Shown here in pieces: positions 5,793-13,113 of a DNA stretch of 13,474 nt. Positions within the stretch are counted from its first letter, which is position 1. The number at the start of each line of letters is the position of its first letter. The notes beneath the pieces are model-generated. The model made no database searches, had not been told where the DNA came from, and was given only the letters and a program-made list of their open reading frames with translations. The position numbers and the translations under genes are program-made. The stretch spans positions 1 to 13,474 of the forward strand of contig JAUUZS010000044.1 of NCBI GenBank assembly GCA_030589835.1. Reading direction: 5' to 3'. The stretch is from Cyclobacteriaceae bacterium (GTDB lineage: Bacteria; Bacteroidota; Bacteroidia; Cytophagales; Cyclobacteriaceae).

Positions 5793-7901
5793 TTGCATCC
5801 ATTAATAAAAATTTTTCTTGAAGTGCAGCACAATAACTATTACGTGGTTGATCGTAGATTTTTTTTACTGTTTCTTTTTTCTTTAGGGAGCTTGGTCTCC
5901 CATGCAGATGACCATTCCCCAGATACGCTTACCACCATTTATCTTAATAACGAAGTCATCATTTCCGCTCAGCGATACGAGACAAATGCCTTTGAGCGGC
6001 CGGAATCTGTAGCTTTTTTGAGTAAAAGACAGCTGCTCACCTTGTCACCGATGTCCATGCCCGAGGCCCTATCGCACGTCGCTGGAGTTTGGATGCAGAA
6101 AACAAATCATGGTGGAGGATCGGCTTTTGTTCGGGGTCTTACTGGATATCAAACACTTTTGATGATCGATGGCATTCGAATGAATAACTCGACCTATCGA
6201 TCCGGGCCTAATCAATACTTGAATACCATTGATCCGCTGATGATCTCAAATATAGAGGTGTTGCGTGGTGGAGGTTCCGTGCAATACGGATCTGATGCGA
6301 TCGGTGGTACCATTCATATGCTATCTCAGGATCCTGTATTTTCTGACGATGGCCTCAAGATCAATGGTAATGTGAATAGCAAATATTGGTCGTCTGACAT
6401 GGAAAAAACAGGCAGGGCACAGCTAAATATAGGCGGCAATAATTTGGCTTTTGTTGGAGGAGTCACCTATAAAAACCTGGGAAATATTTCTGCAGGTGGT
6501 GATATAGGGACATTAGATCCGACGGCGTACGATGAATACGCGATGGATTTTAAGGCCCTTTATAGAATCAGGAAGAAACATCAATTGACAGCAGCACATC
6601 AAAATTCAACGCAAAAGGATGTACCGCTCTACCATAAAATTGCCCCCGGCGATTATAAGATTTATCATTTCAATCCACAGCAAAGAAGCCTTTCTTATGT
6701 GAGACTTGAATCATTTTATACTAAAAAACTTTTTTCTGAAATTCGATATACCCTTTCACATCAAAAATCATTAGAAGCAAGGGAAAAGCAAAAAACAGGG
6801 TCGGTGGAATTTATAAAGGAGGAAGATGAAGTAAATATATTGGGAGCAAATATTGAAGTCGTTTCAAATTTTAATGCAGATTGGAAAGCTTCTTCTGGAA
6901 TTGAGTTTTATCATGACCGTGTAGGCAGTAAAACCGAAGCTGAAAATATGGAGACGGGAGAAACCAATCAACTGAGGGGCTTGTATCCTGATGGGTCAAG
7001 CTATGATAACCTGGCAATCTATTCATTGCATAATTATACCTCGAACCGATGGATTTTTTCTTCAGGAATTCGATATAACTTCGTTCAGCTGCATCTGGAG
7101 GATACCACATTTGGAAACACAACCCTCAATCCGGATGCTTTGGTGGGAAACCTGGGAATTGTCTATAAGGTAAATGAACACCAGCATATCACAGCAAACG
7201 TCAATTCTGCTTTCAGGGCGCCAAATATCAATGATGTTTCCAGTTTTGGCATTGCAGATTTCAGGTATGAGGTTCCGGCATATGAGCTAAAGCCAGAAAA
7301 ATCCTTGAATAAAGAAATTGGGTATAAAATAAGGCATCGTCATTTTTCAGGAGCACTACATGTTTTTCATAACAAGCTGAATGATCTGATCTCAAATGTA
7401 CCGGGCGACTATAATGGATTGGATTCTCTGGATGGATACAAAGTATATAAACGTGAAAATGTACAAGAAACGGAACTATATGGCGGGGAGATTGAACTTG
7501 AAAATGTACTGGCAAAAAATCTTATCGCATTTGGAAATATCTCCTATACCTATGGCCGGAACATCAGCGATGATGAACCTATGAGGCGAATTCCTCCACT
7601 GAATGGAAGAATCGGTATGCGAGGAAATTTTCTTCAGCATTTTTCTTTTATGGGAGAATGGGTTTTCGCAGCTGATCAGGATCGATTGTCGTCCGGCGAT
7701 ATTGCCGATGATAGAATCGCTGATGGGGGGACACCGGGATGGAATGCAGTTAATTTATATTGTGGATTTGAGCATCAATATTTTATATTTAATGCAAGTT
7801 TTCAGAATTTGTTTAATGAGGCCTATCGAATCCATGGATCCGGTATCGATGGAATTGGCCGAAGTTTTTGGCTATCTTTACAAATCAATATAAACCCATA
7901 A
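5793..7901 (+). CDS. TonB-dependent outer-membrane receptor
   Basis: The frame encodes up to 702 residues. A signal peptide covers about residues 18-38 (VVDRRFFLLFLFSLGSLVSHA). Next come a TonB-box-like segment (NEVIISAQR, 53-61), a plug domain (about 60-178, with VRGLTGYQTLLMIDGIRM and LRGGGSVQYGSDAIGGTI) and a 22-strand-type barrel ending GRSFWLSLQI. The barrel includes FRAP at 474-477 and the widespread YELKPEKS motif at 497-504. It imports a scarce ligand across the outer membrane using TonB energy. The overall type resembles BtuB, heme and siderophore receptors; no heme-receptor His between FRAP and the LKPE motif is seen, so the substrate is unassigned. No in-frame ATG exists near the start. 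TTG 5793, GTG 5823 and GTG 5844 are possible; GTG 5844 gives the best signal peptide. Confidence 0.9.
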   Translation: MHPLIKIFLEVQHNNYYVVDRRFFLLFLFSLGSLVSHADDHSPDTLTTIYLNNEVIISAQRYETNAFERPESVAFLSKRQLLTLSPMSMPEALSHVAGVWMQKTNHGGGSAFVRGLTGYQTLLMIDGIRMNNSTYRSGPNQYLNTIDPLMISNIEVLRGGGSVQYGSDAIGGTIHMLSQDPVFSDDGLKINGNVNSKYWSSDMEKTGRAQLNIGGNNLAFVGGVTYKNLGNISAGGDIGTLDPTAYDEYAMDFKALYRIRKKHQLTAAHQNSTQKDVPLYHKIAPGDYKIYHFNPQQRSLSYVRLESFYTKKLFSEIRYTLSHQKSLEAREKQKTGSVEFIKEEDEVNILGANIEVVSNFNADWKASSGIEFYHDRVGSKTEAENMETGETNQLRGLYPDGSSYDNLAIYSLHNYTSNRWIFSSGIRYNFVQLHLEDTTFGNTTLNPDALVGNLGIVYKVNEHQHITANVNSAFRAPNINDVSSFGIADFRYEVPAYELKPEKSLNKEIGYKIRHRHFSGALHVFHNKLNDLISNVPGDYNGLDSLDGYKVYKRENVQETELYGGEIELENVLAKNLIAFGNISYTYGRNISDDEPMRRIPPLNGRIGMRGNFLQHFSFMGEWVFAADQDRLSSGDIADDRIADGGTPGWNAVNLYCGFEHQYFIFNASFQNLFNEAYRIHGSGIDGIGRSFWLSLQININP

Positions 7902-7903
7902 TC

Positions 7904-8572
7904 ATGATCTCATCCTATACCAAGCAGGTTATTGAAGCTTTTGAATTTCACGCTGATCCCATCAAGGCGGAATCCATGAAAAAATACCTGAAATACAAGT
8001 TTGATTCTTTTGGTATTAAAGCCCCTGTGAGAAAGGAAATCTCAAAACATTTTTTCATCAAAAGCAATTTACCGGATGCGAAGGATATATCCCAAATCGT
8101 ACACGAACTTTGGGATCAACCTCAGCGTGAATTGCAGTATTTTGCAATTGAGCTGCTCCGGAAATATTATAAAACTTCTACGGCTAATTGGATTGATCTT
8201 TACGAACAATTAATTGTTAAGAAATCATGGTGGGATTCCGTAGATGGCTTGGCATCTGGAAATGTAGGGGCTCATTTTAGGAAATTTCCAGAACAAATGC
8301 ACTATTACACCTTTCGTTGGATGACTTCAGAGAATATGTGGCTGGAACGGACAAGCATCATTTTTCAACTTAAATATAGAGAGCATACCGATTTTGAGTT
8401 GCTCAAGTCATATATCATACCTTTATCTTCGTCTAAAGAGTTTTTTATTCAAAAAGCTATCGGATGGGCGCTGAGGCAATATTCAAGAACCAATCCCCAG
8501 GCTGTTGAAAATTTTGTCGCAAGGCAACCCTTGTCAAAATTGAGCTACTGCGAGGCCTTGAGATTGATATAA
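7904..8572 (+). CDS. AlkD-like DNA glycosylase (DNA alkylation repair protein)
   Basis: The 222-residue all-helical protein belongs to the HEAT-like-repeat DNA alkylation repair family. The active-site residues of Bacillus cereus AlkD are all present, each shifted by one: Trp110 and Asp114 in SWWDSVDGLA, Arg149 in MWLERTSIIFQL, and Trp188 in KAIGWALRQYS (AlkD Trp109, Asp113, Arg148, Trp187 from memory). It should remove positively charged alkylated bases such as 3- and 7-alkylpurines without base flipping. The ATG at 7904 lies 2 bp after the TonB receptor stop. An earlier TTG (7868) would overlap the receptor and is less likely. The tight junction suggests co-transcription and translational coupling with the receptor, an unusual partnership. 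Confidence 0.92.
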   Translation: MISSYTKQVIEAFEFHADPIKAESMKKYLKYKFDSFGIKAPVRKEISKHFFIKSNLPDAKDISQIVHELWDQPQRELQYFAIELLRKYYKTSTANWIDLYEQLIVKKSWWDSVDGLASGNVGAHFRKFPEQMHYYTFRWMTSENMWLERTSIIFQLKYREHTDFELLKSYIIPLSSSKEFFIQKAIGWALRQYSRTNPQAVENFVARQPLSKLSYCEALRLI

Positions 8573-8677
8573 CAATTTAATTATAAAGGTATAGTCAGAA
8601 AAATTATACGGTTTACAATTCAGCTATTGTTGAGGTGATAGGCATTTCGCCTGCCCGTGTTTTTTGCAATATCAGCT

Positions 8678-10072
8678 TCACAACGTTATCGTTTTCTCTA
8701 CCTCTTCTACTGTTTTGGAAATTTCATCACCCAATAAGCGCGAGCCGGTATTTGTTATTACAAAATCTTCTTCGACACGAATGCCACCAAAGGTTCTGAA
8801 TTTCTCCAATTCTGAATAATTGATAAATTCTGCAAACTTTTTATCTGCTTTCCAAAGATCGATCAAAGCCGGAATAATATAAATTCCAGGCTCGACAGTT
8901 AAGACCATTCCCTCTTCCAGCTTCCTTCCAAGCCGCAATGATTTCAATCCGAATTGAGTGCTTTTGATCATGTCAGGAGTGTATCCAACATTTTGTTCGC
9001 CAAGATTTTCCATGTCGTGTACATCCAGCCCCATCAGGTGCCCGAGGCCGCATTGAAAAAACATGGCATGAGCGCCTGCCTCAACAGCCTCATCAATATT
9101 TCCTTTCATCAAATTCAGACTTCGCATCCCATCTGCGAGTTTTTTGCAGGCAATAATATGGACGTCTTTGAATTCTATACCTGGTTTTAGTGCATCAATT
9201 GCGGCTTGGTGTGCATTCAATACCATTTGATAAACGTCCTTTTGTATGGATGTGAATTTCTGTCCTATGGGAAATGTCCGCGTCATATCTCCAGCATAGC
9301 CCATCTCCGTTTCAGCGCCAGAATCTACCAAAAGCATGTCCCCTTTTTTTAAAGTATTGCCATAATAGTGATTATGCAGGGTTTCTCCATTGATGGTAAC
9401 AATAGGGGGGAAGGAATAAAAGCCACCATAGGAAATAGCAATTTCCAATAGCTTGGCAGCAACCTGCTGCTCCTTCATACCAACTTGTGCCATTTTCATG
9501 GCAGCGAGATGCATTTCACCGGTAACATTTACAGCACGCTCAATTTCTGCCAGTTCTTCTTCCGATTTGTATAATCTTTGATTGACAATCCCCTCAATCA
9601 ATTTTATTGAAAATGAAGTATTAACATTTTCAATGGTACGATTTAGCAAATCAGCCAACAAAATCAAATGATCATGTCGGTAAGGTGAGATAAAATGCAC
9701 TTCCTGATTTGATGAAACCGCATGTTGGATGGTATCATATACTTTTTCAAAACTGTGAATTGATGAAATACCAATACGCTCACCAAGCTCAGAAAGGCTC
9801 TTTTGTGGCCCCGTCCAAACTATTTCATCGATAGTAGGATCATCACCAAATAGTTTGCACTCCCCGGTTTCACAATCGATCGTTGCAGCCAATTTGGGCT
9901 TTTGCAATCCGAAAAAATATAGAAAAGTAGAATCTTGCCGATATGGATAGATATTATCCTGGTAATTCATTGGAGACTCATTATTCCCAATCAATAGTAT
10001 GATTCCTCTATTAACATGTTTTGCCAGTTGTTTTCTTCGATTAACGTAAGTAGATAAATTGAAAAGTTTCAT
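8678..10072 (-). CDS. pepP: Xaa-Pro aminopeptidase (M24B, aminopeptidase P)
   Basis: The 464-residue product has an AMP_N domain (about 1-135, with YRQDSTFLYFFGLQKP) and an M24 pita-bread metallopeptidase domain (about 170-440). The five dinuclear-metal ligands are visible: Asp250 (LLVDSGAE), Asp262 (AGDMTRTFP), His345 (GLGHLMGLDVHD), Glu394 (TVEPGIY) and Glu434 (GGIRVEED). The accessory His residues in LHNHYYGN and DVHD are present too. It releases the N-terminal residue from peptides with Pro in second position and acts in the cytoplasm; no signal peptide is seen. Length is close to the E. coli PepP size (about 440). It is transcribed away from the CarH-like gene across a 220-bp gap and converges with the AlkD-like gene. 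It is probably monocistronic. Confidence 0.93.
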   Translation of the reverse strand: MKLFNLSTYVNRRKQLAKHVNRGIILLIGNNESPMNYQDNIYPYRQDSTFLYFFGLQKPKLAATIDCETGECKLFGDDPTIDEIVWTGPQKSLSELGERIGISSIHSFEKVYDTIQHAVSSNQEVHFISPYRHDHLILLADLLNRTIENVNTSFSIKLIEGIVNQRLYKSEEELAEIERAVNVTGEMHLAAMKMAQVGMKEQQVAAKLLEIAISYGGFYSFPPIVTINGETLHNHYYGNTLKKGDMLLVDSGAETEMGYAGDMTRTFPIGQKFTSIQKDVYQMVLNAHQAAIDALKPGIEFKDVHIIACKKLADGMRSLNLMKGNIDEAVEAGAHAMFFQCGLGHLMGLDVHDMENLGEQNVGYTPDMIKSTQFGLKSLRLGRKLEEGMVLTVEPGIYIIPALIDLWKADKKFAEFINYSELEKFRTFGGIRVEEDFVITNTGSRLLGDEISKTVEEVEKTITL

Positions 10073-10292
10073 AATTTAGTTTTAAAGTACTTTATCAAAG
10101 TGTGAAGGTAAATGTAAAAAATAATCTCAAAAAATTAATTATTTTTGTGCGTCATCAAAACTTTGCTAACAGCCTACAAATCAGTGAATATTGGATTTTT
10201 TGAGTATATTATTTTATTTTTTGTTCCAGTAATAGTAAACAATTAGGCCCTACATGTTGATTATTACTAAAGGATTTAAAGATTAAAACATC

Positions 10293-11168
10293 GTGGCACA
10301 TTATTCTATTAAAGAGATAGAGCAGATATCAGGAATTAAAGCGCATACTTTAAGAATATGGGAACAGCGGTATAATTTCATAAATCCAAAGAGAACCGAA
10401 ACCAACATCAGGTATTATAATGATGAGGATTTGAAACTGCTTCTCAACATTTCACTTCTGAAGGATAACGGCCATAAAATCTCCAAAATATGTTGTATGC
10501 CAACAGAGGATTTGCAGCTAGAGGTTCGGCGACTAATGGAAAGTAAAATGGGTTTTCCTGAGCAAATTCAGGGTTTGACCTTGGCGATGATCGATTTTGA
10601 TGAAGAACGGTTTGAGAAAATATTAAGTACAAACATCCTTCAAATTGGTTTTGAACGGACTATGATAAGCTTGATTTATCCCTTTTTTCAAAAAATAGGT
10701 ATTCTGTGGCAAACCGGGGCAATCACTTCCGGTCAGGAGCATTTTATATCAAATCTTGTAAGACAAAAATTAATCGTCGCCATAGATGGACAACTCATCA
10801 ATTCGGCAAAATATAATAAAAAATACTTGCTCTTTCTTCCGGAGAATGAACTTCATGAAATCAGTCTTTTATTCTCTTCCTATCTTCTGAGGTCAAGAAA
10901 CAATAACGTTATATATATCGGACAAAATGTACCCAGCCCTGATTTGCTAAAGATATACGAGGATCATCAGCCAGATTGCATTCTGACAGTAATGACCAGT
11001 TATCCTCCGACAGACAATGTTAAAGCTTACATCGATGAACTATCCGAAACCTTCCATAATGCACAAATATTAATATCAGGCCATCAAGCTATGAGCCAGG
11101 AATTGGCTCTTCCGGACAATGTGATTTTGTTACACAAACTCCAGGATCTGATTAATATTTCTGAATAA
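10293..11168 (+). CDS. CarH/LitR-like regulator: MerR DNA-binding plus cobalamin-binding domains
   Basis: The 291-residue protein begins with a MerR helix-turn-helix and wing (residues 4-70: SIKEIEQISGIKAHTLRIWEQRY, then NIRYYNDEDLKLLL). A four-helix B12-cap domain (about 95-165) carries the W-x9-EH motif (Trp139, Glu149, His150). A Rossmann-type B12-binding domain (about 176-288) has ENELHEISLLF, in which His188 is the expected lower axial cobalt ligand. The usual D/E-x-H-x-x-G ends in Ser191 instead of Gly. This architecture matches adenosylcobalamin-based photoreceptor repressors that release DNA in light. Start is GTG 10293; no in-frame ATG fits. An ECF sigma gene follows 362 bp downstream. 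Light sensing is inferred from domain order and motifs, not shown. Confidence 0.88.
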   Translation: MAHYSIKEIEQISGIKAHTLRIWEQRYNFINPKRTETNIRYYNDEDLKLLLNISLLKDNGHKISKICCMPTEDLQLEVRRLMESKMGFPEQIQGLTLAMIDFDEERFEKILSTNILQIGFERTMISLIYPFFQKIGILWQTGAITSGQEHFISNLVRQKLIVAIDGQLINSAKYNKKYLLFLPENELHEISLLFSSYLLRSRNNNVIYIGQNVPSPDLLKIYEDHQPDCILTVMTSYPPTDNVKAYIDELSETFHNAQILISGHQAMSQELALPDNVILLHKLQDLINISE

Positions 11169-11236
11169 ATGCCAATTTCTTTCCTCAATTGAGCCTTCAT
11201 GTCACAAATATGACTGTTCACCTTATAAACTATTTG

Positions 11237-11255
11237 TATTTTTATTTAGATTAAT
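11237..11255 (+). repeat. Direct repeat copy 1
   Basis: TATTTTTATTTAGATTAAT occurs here and identically at 11325-11343, 88 bp downstream. After five unrelated bases both copies continue with ATTGTA and then a similar TA-rich tail ending AATG, so the homologous segment is about 40 bp. Confidence 0.7.
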
Positions 11256-11270
11256 ACCAGATTGTATACT

Positions 11271-11296
11271 ATAATGTTTATTACGTTAAACATTAT
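11271..11296. promoter_or_regulatory. Perfect 10-bp inverted repeat, putative operator
   Basis: ATAATGTTTA (11271-11280) and TAAACATTAT (11287-11296) are exact reverse complements around a 6-bp spacer. No T-run follows, so it is not a terminator. The ATGTTTA/TAAACAT half-sites recur around the ECF sigma promoter at 11485-11517. Confidence 0.5.
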
Positions 11297-11324
11297 TGAT
11301 TTCAGCATTTGTGTACAGTATTTT

Positions 11325-11343
11325 TATTTTTATTTAGATTAAT
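11325..11343 (+). repeat. Direct repeat copy 2
   Basis: This is an identical 19-bp copy of the segment at 11237-11255. It is followed by ATTGTA at the same offset, so both copies carry a TGTA-type motif at the same place. Confidence 0.7.
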
Positions 11344-11476
11344 TATAAATTGTACTATTTTAATGCAAATACCTCCTTCTTGTTGTATATGCGCATATAT
11401 AATTAAATTATATAAATATTTAGCCTCTTTTTCGCTTTCAAATAATAGATGAAATATAAAAAAAGTAAAATAAATA

Positions 11477-11508
11477 TTTGACATATGTTTAATATTTAAG
11501 TACGTTTG
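11477..11508 (+). promoter_or_regulatory. Bacteroidota-type promoter of the ECF sigma gene
   Basis: TTTG (11477-11480), 20 bp, then TACGTTTG (11501-11508). This fits the Bacteroidota primary-sigma consensus of a TTTG-type -33 element and TAnnTTTG -7 element. Transcription would start near 11513, giving a leader of about 18 nt before the ATG at 11531. Confidence 0.7.
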
Positions 11509-11517
11509 ATTAAACAT
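11485..11517. promoter_or_regulatory. Inverted repeat embracing the -7 element
   Basis: ATGTTTAAT (11485-11493) and ATTAAACAT (11509-11517) are perfect reverse complements with a 15-bp spacer that contains TACGTTTG. A protein bound here would sit across the core promoter and probable start site, as expected of a repressor. Half-sites match those of 11271-11296. Confidence 0.5.
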
Positions 11518-11530
11518 TACAAAATTATAC

Positions 11531-12040
11531 ATGACCGCACTTGAATTTAGTTACACAATCGACAAATTATCAGGGTCTTTAAAGCCCTTTGCACTACGAC
11601 TCACCAGAGACCGGGAAGACGCAAATGACCTGATGCAGGAAACCATTTTAAAGGCGTTTTCAAACAGAGAAAAATATACGGATGGAACGAATCTGAAAGC
11701 GTGGATGTACACGATTATGAAAAATACTTTTATCACCAACTATCAGCGGATGGTGCGTAAAAATACTTTTATTGATTCCACAGACAACTTACACTATATC
11801 AATTCTTCATCTAGCGCAATTGACAATTCCGCTTATGGAAAATTTGCCATGAAAGATATCAATACCGCTATTGATAAGCTTCAAGACACCTACAAAACTC
11901 CATTTTTGATGCATTTCAATGGATTTAAATATCATGAAATAGCGGATGAATTGGCAATTCCAATAGGAACAGTCAAAAACAGGATTCATATCGCCCGAAA
12001 AGAATTGAAACACAAGCTCAGAAATTATGCGATTGATTAA
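11531..12040 (+). CDS. ECF (sigma-70 family) RNA polymerase sigma factor
   Basis: The 169-residue product has sigma region 2 at about 12-77 (DREDANDLMQETILKAF at 27-43, LKAWMYTIMKNTFITNYQR at 55-73). Sigma region 4 is at about 108-163 (AIDKLQDTYKTPFLMHFNGF, then YHEIADELAIPIGTVKNRIHIARKELK). Size is normal for the ECF class. No anti-sigma gene is adjacent; its neighbours are the CarH-like gene upstream and a converging HD-domain gene. In Bacteroidota, a CarH/LitR-like gene next to an ECF gene of this kind commonly accompanies carotenoid synthesis genes, none of which is visible here. Control by the CarH-like regulator through the dyads at the promoter is plausible but inferred. The ATG at 11531 fits the promoter position. 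Confidence 0.92.
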   Translation: MTALEFSYTIDKLSGSLKPFALRLTRDREDANDLMQETILKAFSNREKYTDGTNLKAWMYTIMKNTFITNYQRMVRKNTFIDSTDNLHYINSSSSAIDNSAYGKFAMKDINTAIDKLQDTYKTPFLMHFNGFKYHEIADELAIPIGTVKNRIHIARKELKHKLRNYAID

Positions 12041-12051
12041 TCAGTTTTGAT

Positions 12052-12115
12052 AACCGGGATATAATCCGGTTCATTGATTACTGTTTTGGTATTGAATTTT
12101 TATTTCAATACCAAA
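12052..12115. terminator. Two hairpins after the ECF sigma gene
   Basis: AACCGG (12052-12057) pairs with CCGGTT (12066-12071). Next, TTTGGTATTGAA (12085-12096) pairs perfectly with TTCAATACCAAA (12104-12115) around a 7-nt T-rich loop. The first is 12 nt past the sigma stop. Neither is followed by a T-run on the plus strand, so termination is probable from position rather than from textbook form. The rest of the 254-bp gap to the HD gene holds nothing I can assign. Confidence 0.5.
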
Positions 12116-12294
12116 TGTGCTGCATTCATATAAAGCTCAACTTTTCAAGGTTCTGCTATATTTGGATATTAATATTTATTTTGGTTCTATTTTTTTATAT
12201 GGGCAGGTATGCCAAATTGTGTATATCCAACCTTGTTCACCAAGTACATAGGAGCCACATGTAGCGCATAGGGAAAGAGAAATGAAGGGCAAAA

Positions 12295-12903
12295 TTAGTA
12301 TTGTATTTCTTTAATTTTTGATTTGATTTTGACCAAATTTTTATCCTGCCTTGGTAAGAGAATTTTTTTACCATAGTTGGTATGAAACTCGTGTTCCTCA
12401 AAAAAATCCTTGCTTAAGCTCAACCAATATTCTGGAGTAATTTTTTGATTGTGAAGGGTAAATTCTAGCCACAGAAGTTCGGATTTATCGAAATAGTATT
12501 CGCTTGCCAGATGAAAAAGATCCGCATCACAAAGGATTTTCTCCAGTATATTTTTTGGGGTTTGAGGGATTTTTGTTGCCAGAATACAATTAACCACCTT
12601 AGGTATTGTTTCAGGGTCGACATGTCCCTCATTGAGGAATTTGGTGGCAATTTCGGCACTGGCGTGCTCATGGTTTTCACAGCCTAAGTAATATCCTGTG
12701 TCATGAAACCATGCTGCCACGAGTACAACCTCCATGTCTTCATTAGAAATTTCGCAGTGGGCTCCAATATTTTCACAGGCATTGACAACCTCCAAAGTAT
12801 GATCGATATTATGGTAGCATATTTTTTCTGTAAAATTATCAGCGATAAATCCTGCGACGAATTCCTTAGTTTTATTTAAAAGCGGTGTGTTGAATCCTTC
12901 CAA
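12295..12903 (-). CDS. HD-domain phosphohydrolase resembling the HD half of Pycsar-type effectors
   Basis: The 202-residue cytoplasmic protein has HD-superfamily metal motifs: YHNIDHTLEVV (His31, His35), AAWFHDTGY (His67-Asp68), ENHEHASAEIA (His78/His80) and ILCDADLFHLASE (Asp126/Asp128). The order and the ILATKIPQTPKNILEKILCDAD segment recall the N-terminal domain of Bacteroidota proteins annotated as Pycsar effectors, in which an HD domain is followed by membrane helices. Here the protein ends after GKKILLPRQDKNLVKIKSKI with no transmembrane part. The substrate is unknown; a nucleotide or phosphate ester is likely. The start is TTG 12903, the only option after the in-frame stop at 12910-12912. 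It converges with the ECF sigma gene; no cyclase gene is nearby. Confidence 0.82.
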   Translation of the reverse strand: MEGFNTPLLNKTKEFVAGFIADNFTEKICYHNIDHTLEVVNACENIGAHCEISNEDMEVVLVAAWFHDTGYYLGCENHEHASAEIATKFLNEGHVDPETIPKVVNCILATKIPQTPKNILEKILCDADLFHLASEYYFDKSELLWLEFTLHNQKITPEYWLSLSKDFFEEHEFHTNYGKKILLPRQDKNLVKIKSKIKEIQY

Positions 12904-12930
12904 TTTCCCTTATTTATGCTAAGTATAATT

Positions 12931-12948
12931 ATTCAATTAAAATTGAAT
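12931..12948. promoter_or_regulatory. Short perfect inverted repeat upstream of the HD gene
   Basis: ATTCAATT (12931-12938) and AATTGAAT (12941-12948) are exact reverse complements with a 2-bp spacer, 28 bp upstream of the HD start codon, in the gap shared with the divergent SdiA-regulated-type gene. It may be an operator, but AT-rich DNA yields such palindromes easily. Confidence 0.3.
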
Positions 12949-13113
12949 GCTGCTCTTTCTAACGAAAATATTTTAAAATGGATATAAAACATTTTACGGC
13001 TGTTCATCTTTATATTATATAACGTCTTTTTTTTGTCCTGATGCTTATATAATACGAATTAGAATGAATTTTATGTAAATTGTAAATCCGAATATATCAG
13101 ATTTAGAATTAAA

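Larger units (their letters stand above)
11169..11530. other. Regulatory gap between the CarH-like and ECF sigma genes
   Basis: This AT-rich 362-bp stretch has no convincing gene. It holds a near-duplicate segment (19-bp core at 11237 and 11325), a perfect 10-bp inverted repeat (11271-11296), a dyad around the promoter (11485-11517), and TGTA-type motifs at 11263 (TGTATA), 11312 (TGTACA), 11351 (TGTACT) and 11384 (TGTATA). TGTA-containing sites are reminiscent of B12-dependent MerR operators. The density suggests multiple binding sites for the upstream regulator, which is inference. Confidence 0.5.

Noticed and set aside
7212..7310. Assignment of the TonB receptor as a heme receptor from its FRAP motif
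   Set aside because: FRAP occurs widely, and no His lies between FRAP and the LKPE motif as expected in heme receptors; no heme-handling genes are nearby.
7868..7903. Upstream TTG start for the AlkD-like protein
   Set aside because: It would overlap the receptor gene; the ATG at 7904 fits the junction and places the active-site residues one off from B. cereus AlkD.
8640..8675. Possible terminator (AGGC/GCCT stem followed by a T-run) between the AlkD-like and pepP genes
   Set aside because: The stem is only 4 bp and the T-run starts several bases later; too weak to annotate.
10073..10292. Divergent promoters for pepP and the CarH-like gene
   Set aside because: I looked for TAnnTTTG on both strands and found only partial matches; the 220-bp gap is AT-rich, and I can assign nothing in it with confidence.
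13030..13080. Bacteroidota-type promoter for the SdiA-regulated-type gene
   Set aside because: A TTTG element is present near 13032, but no TAnnTTTG at the correct spacing was found.
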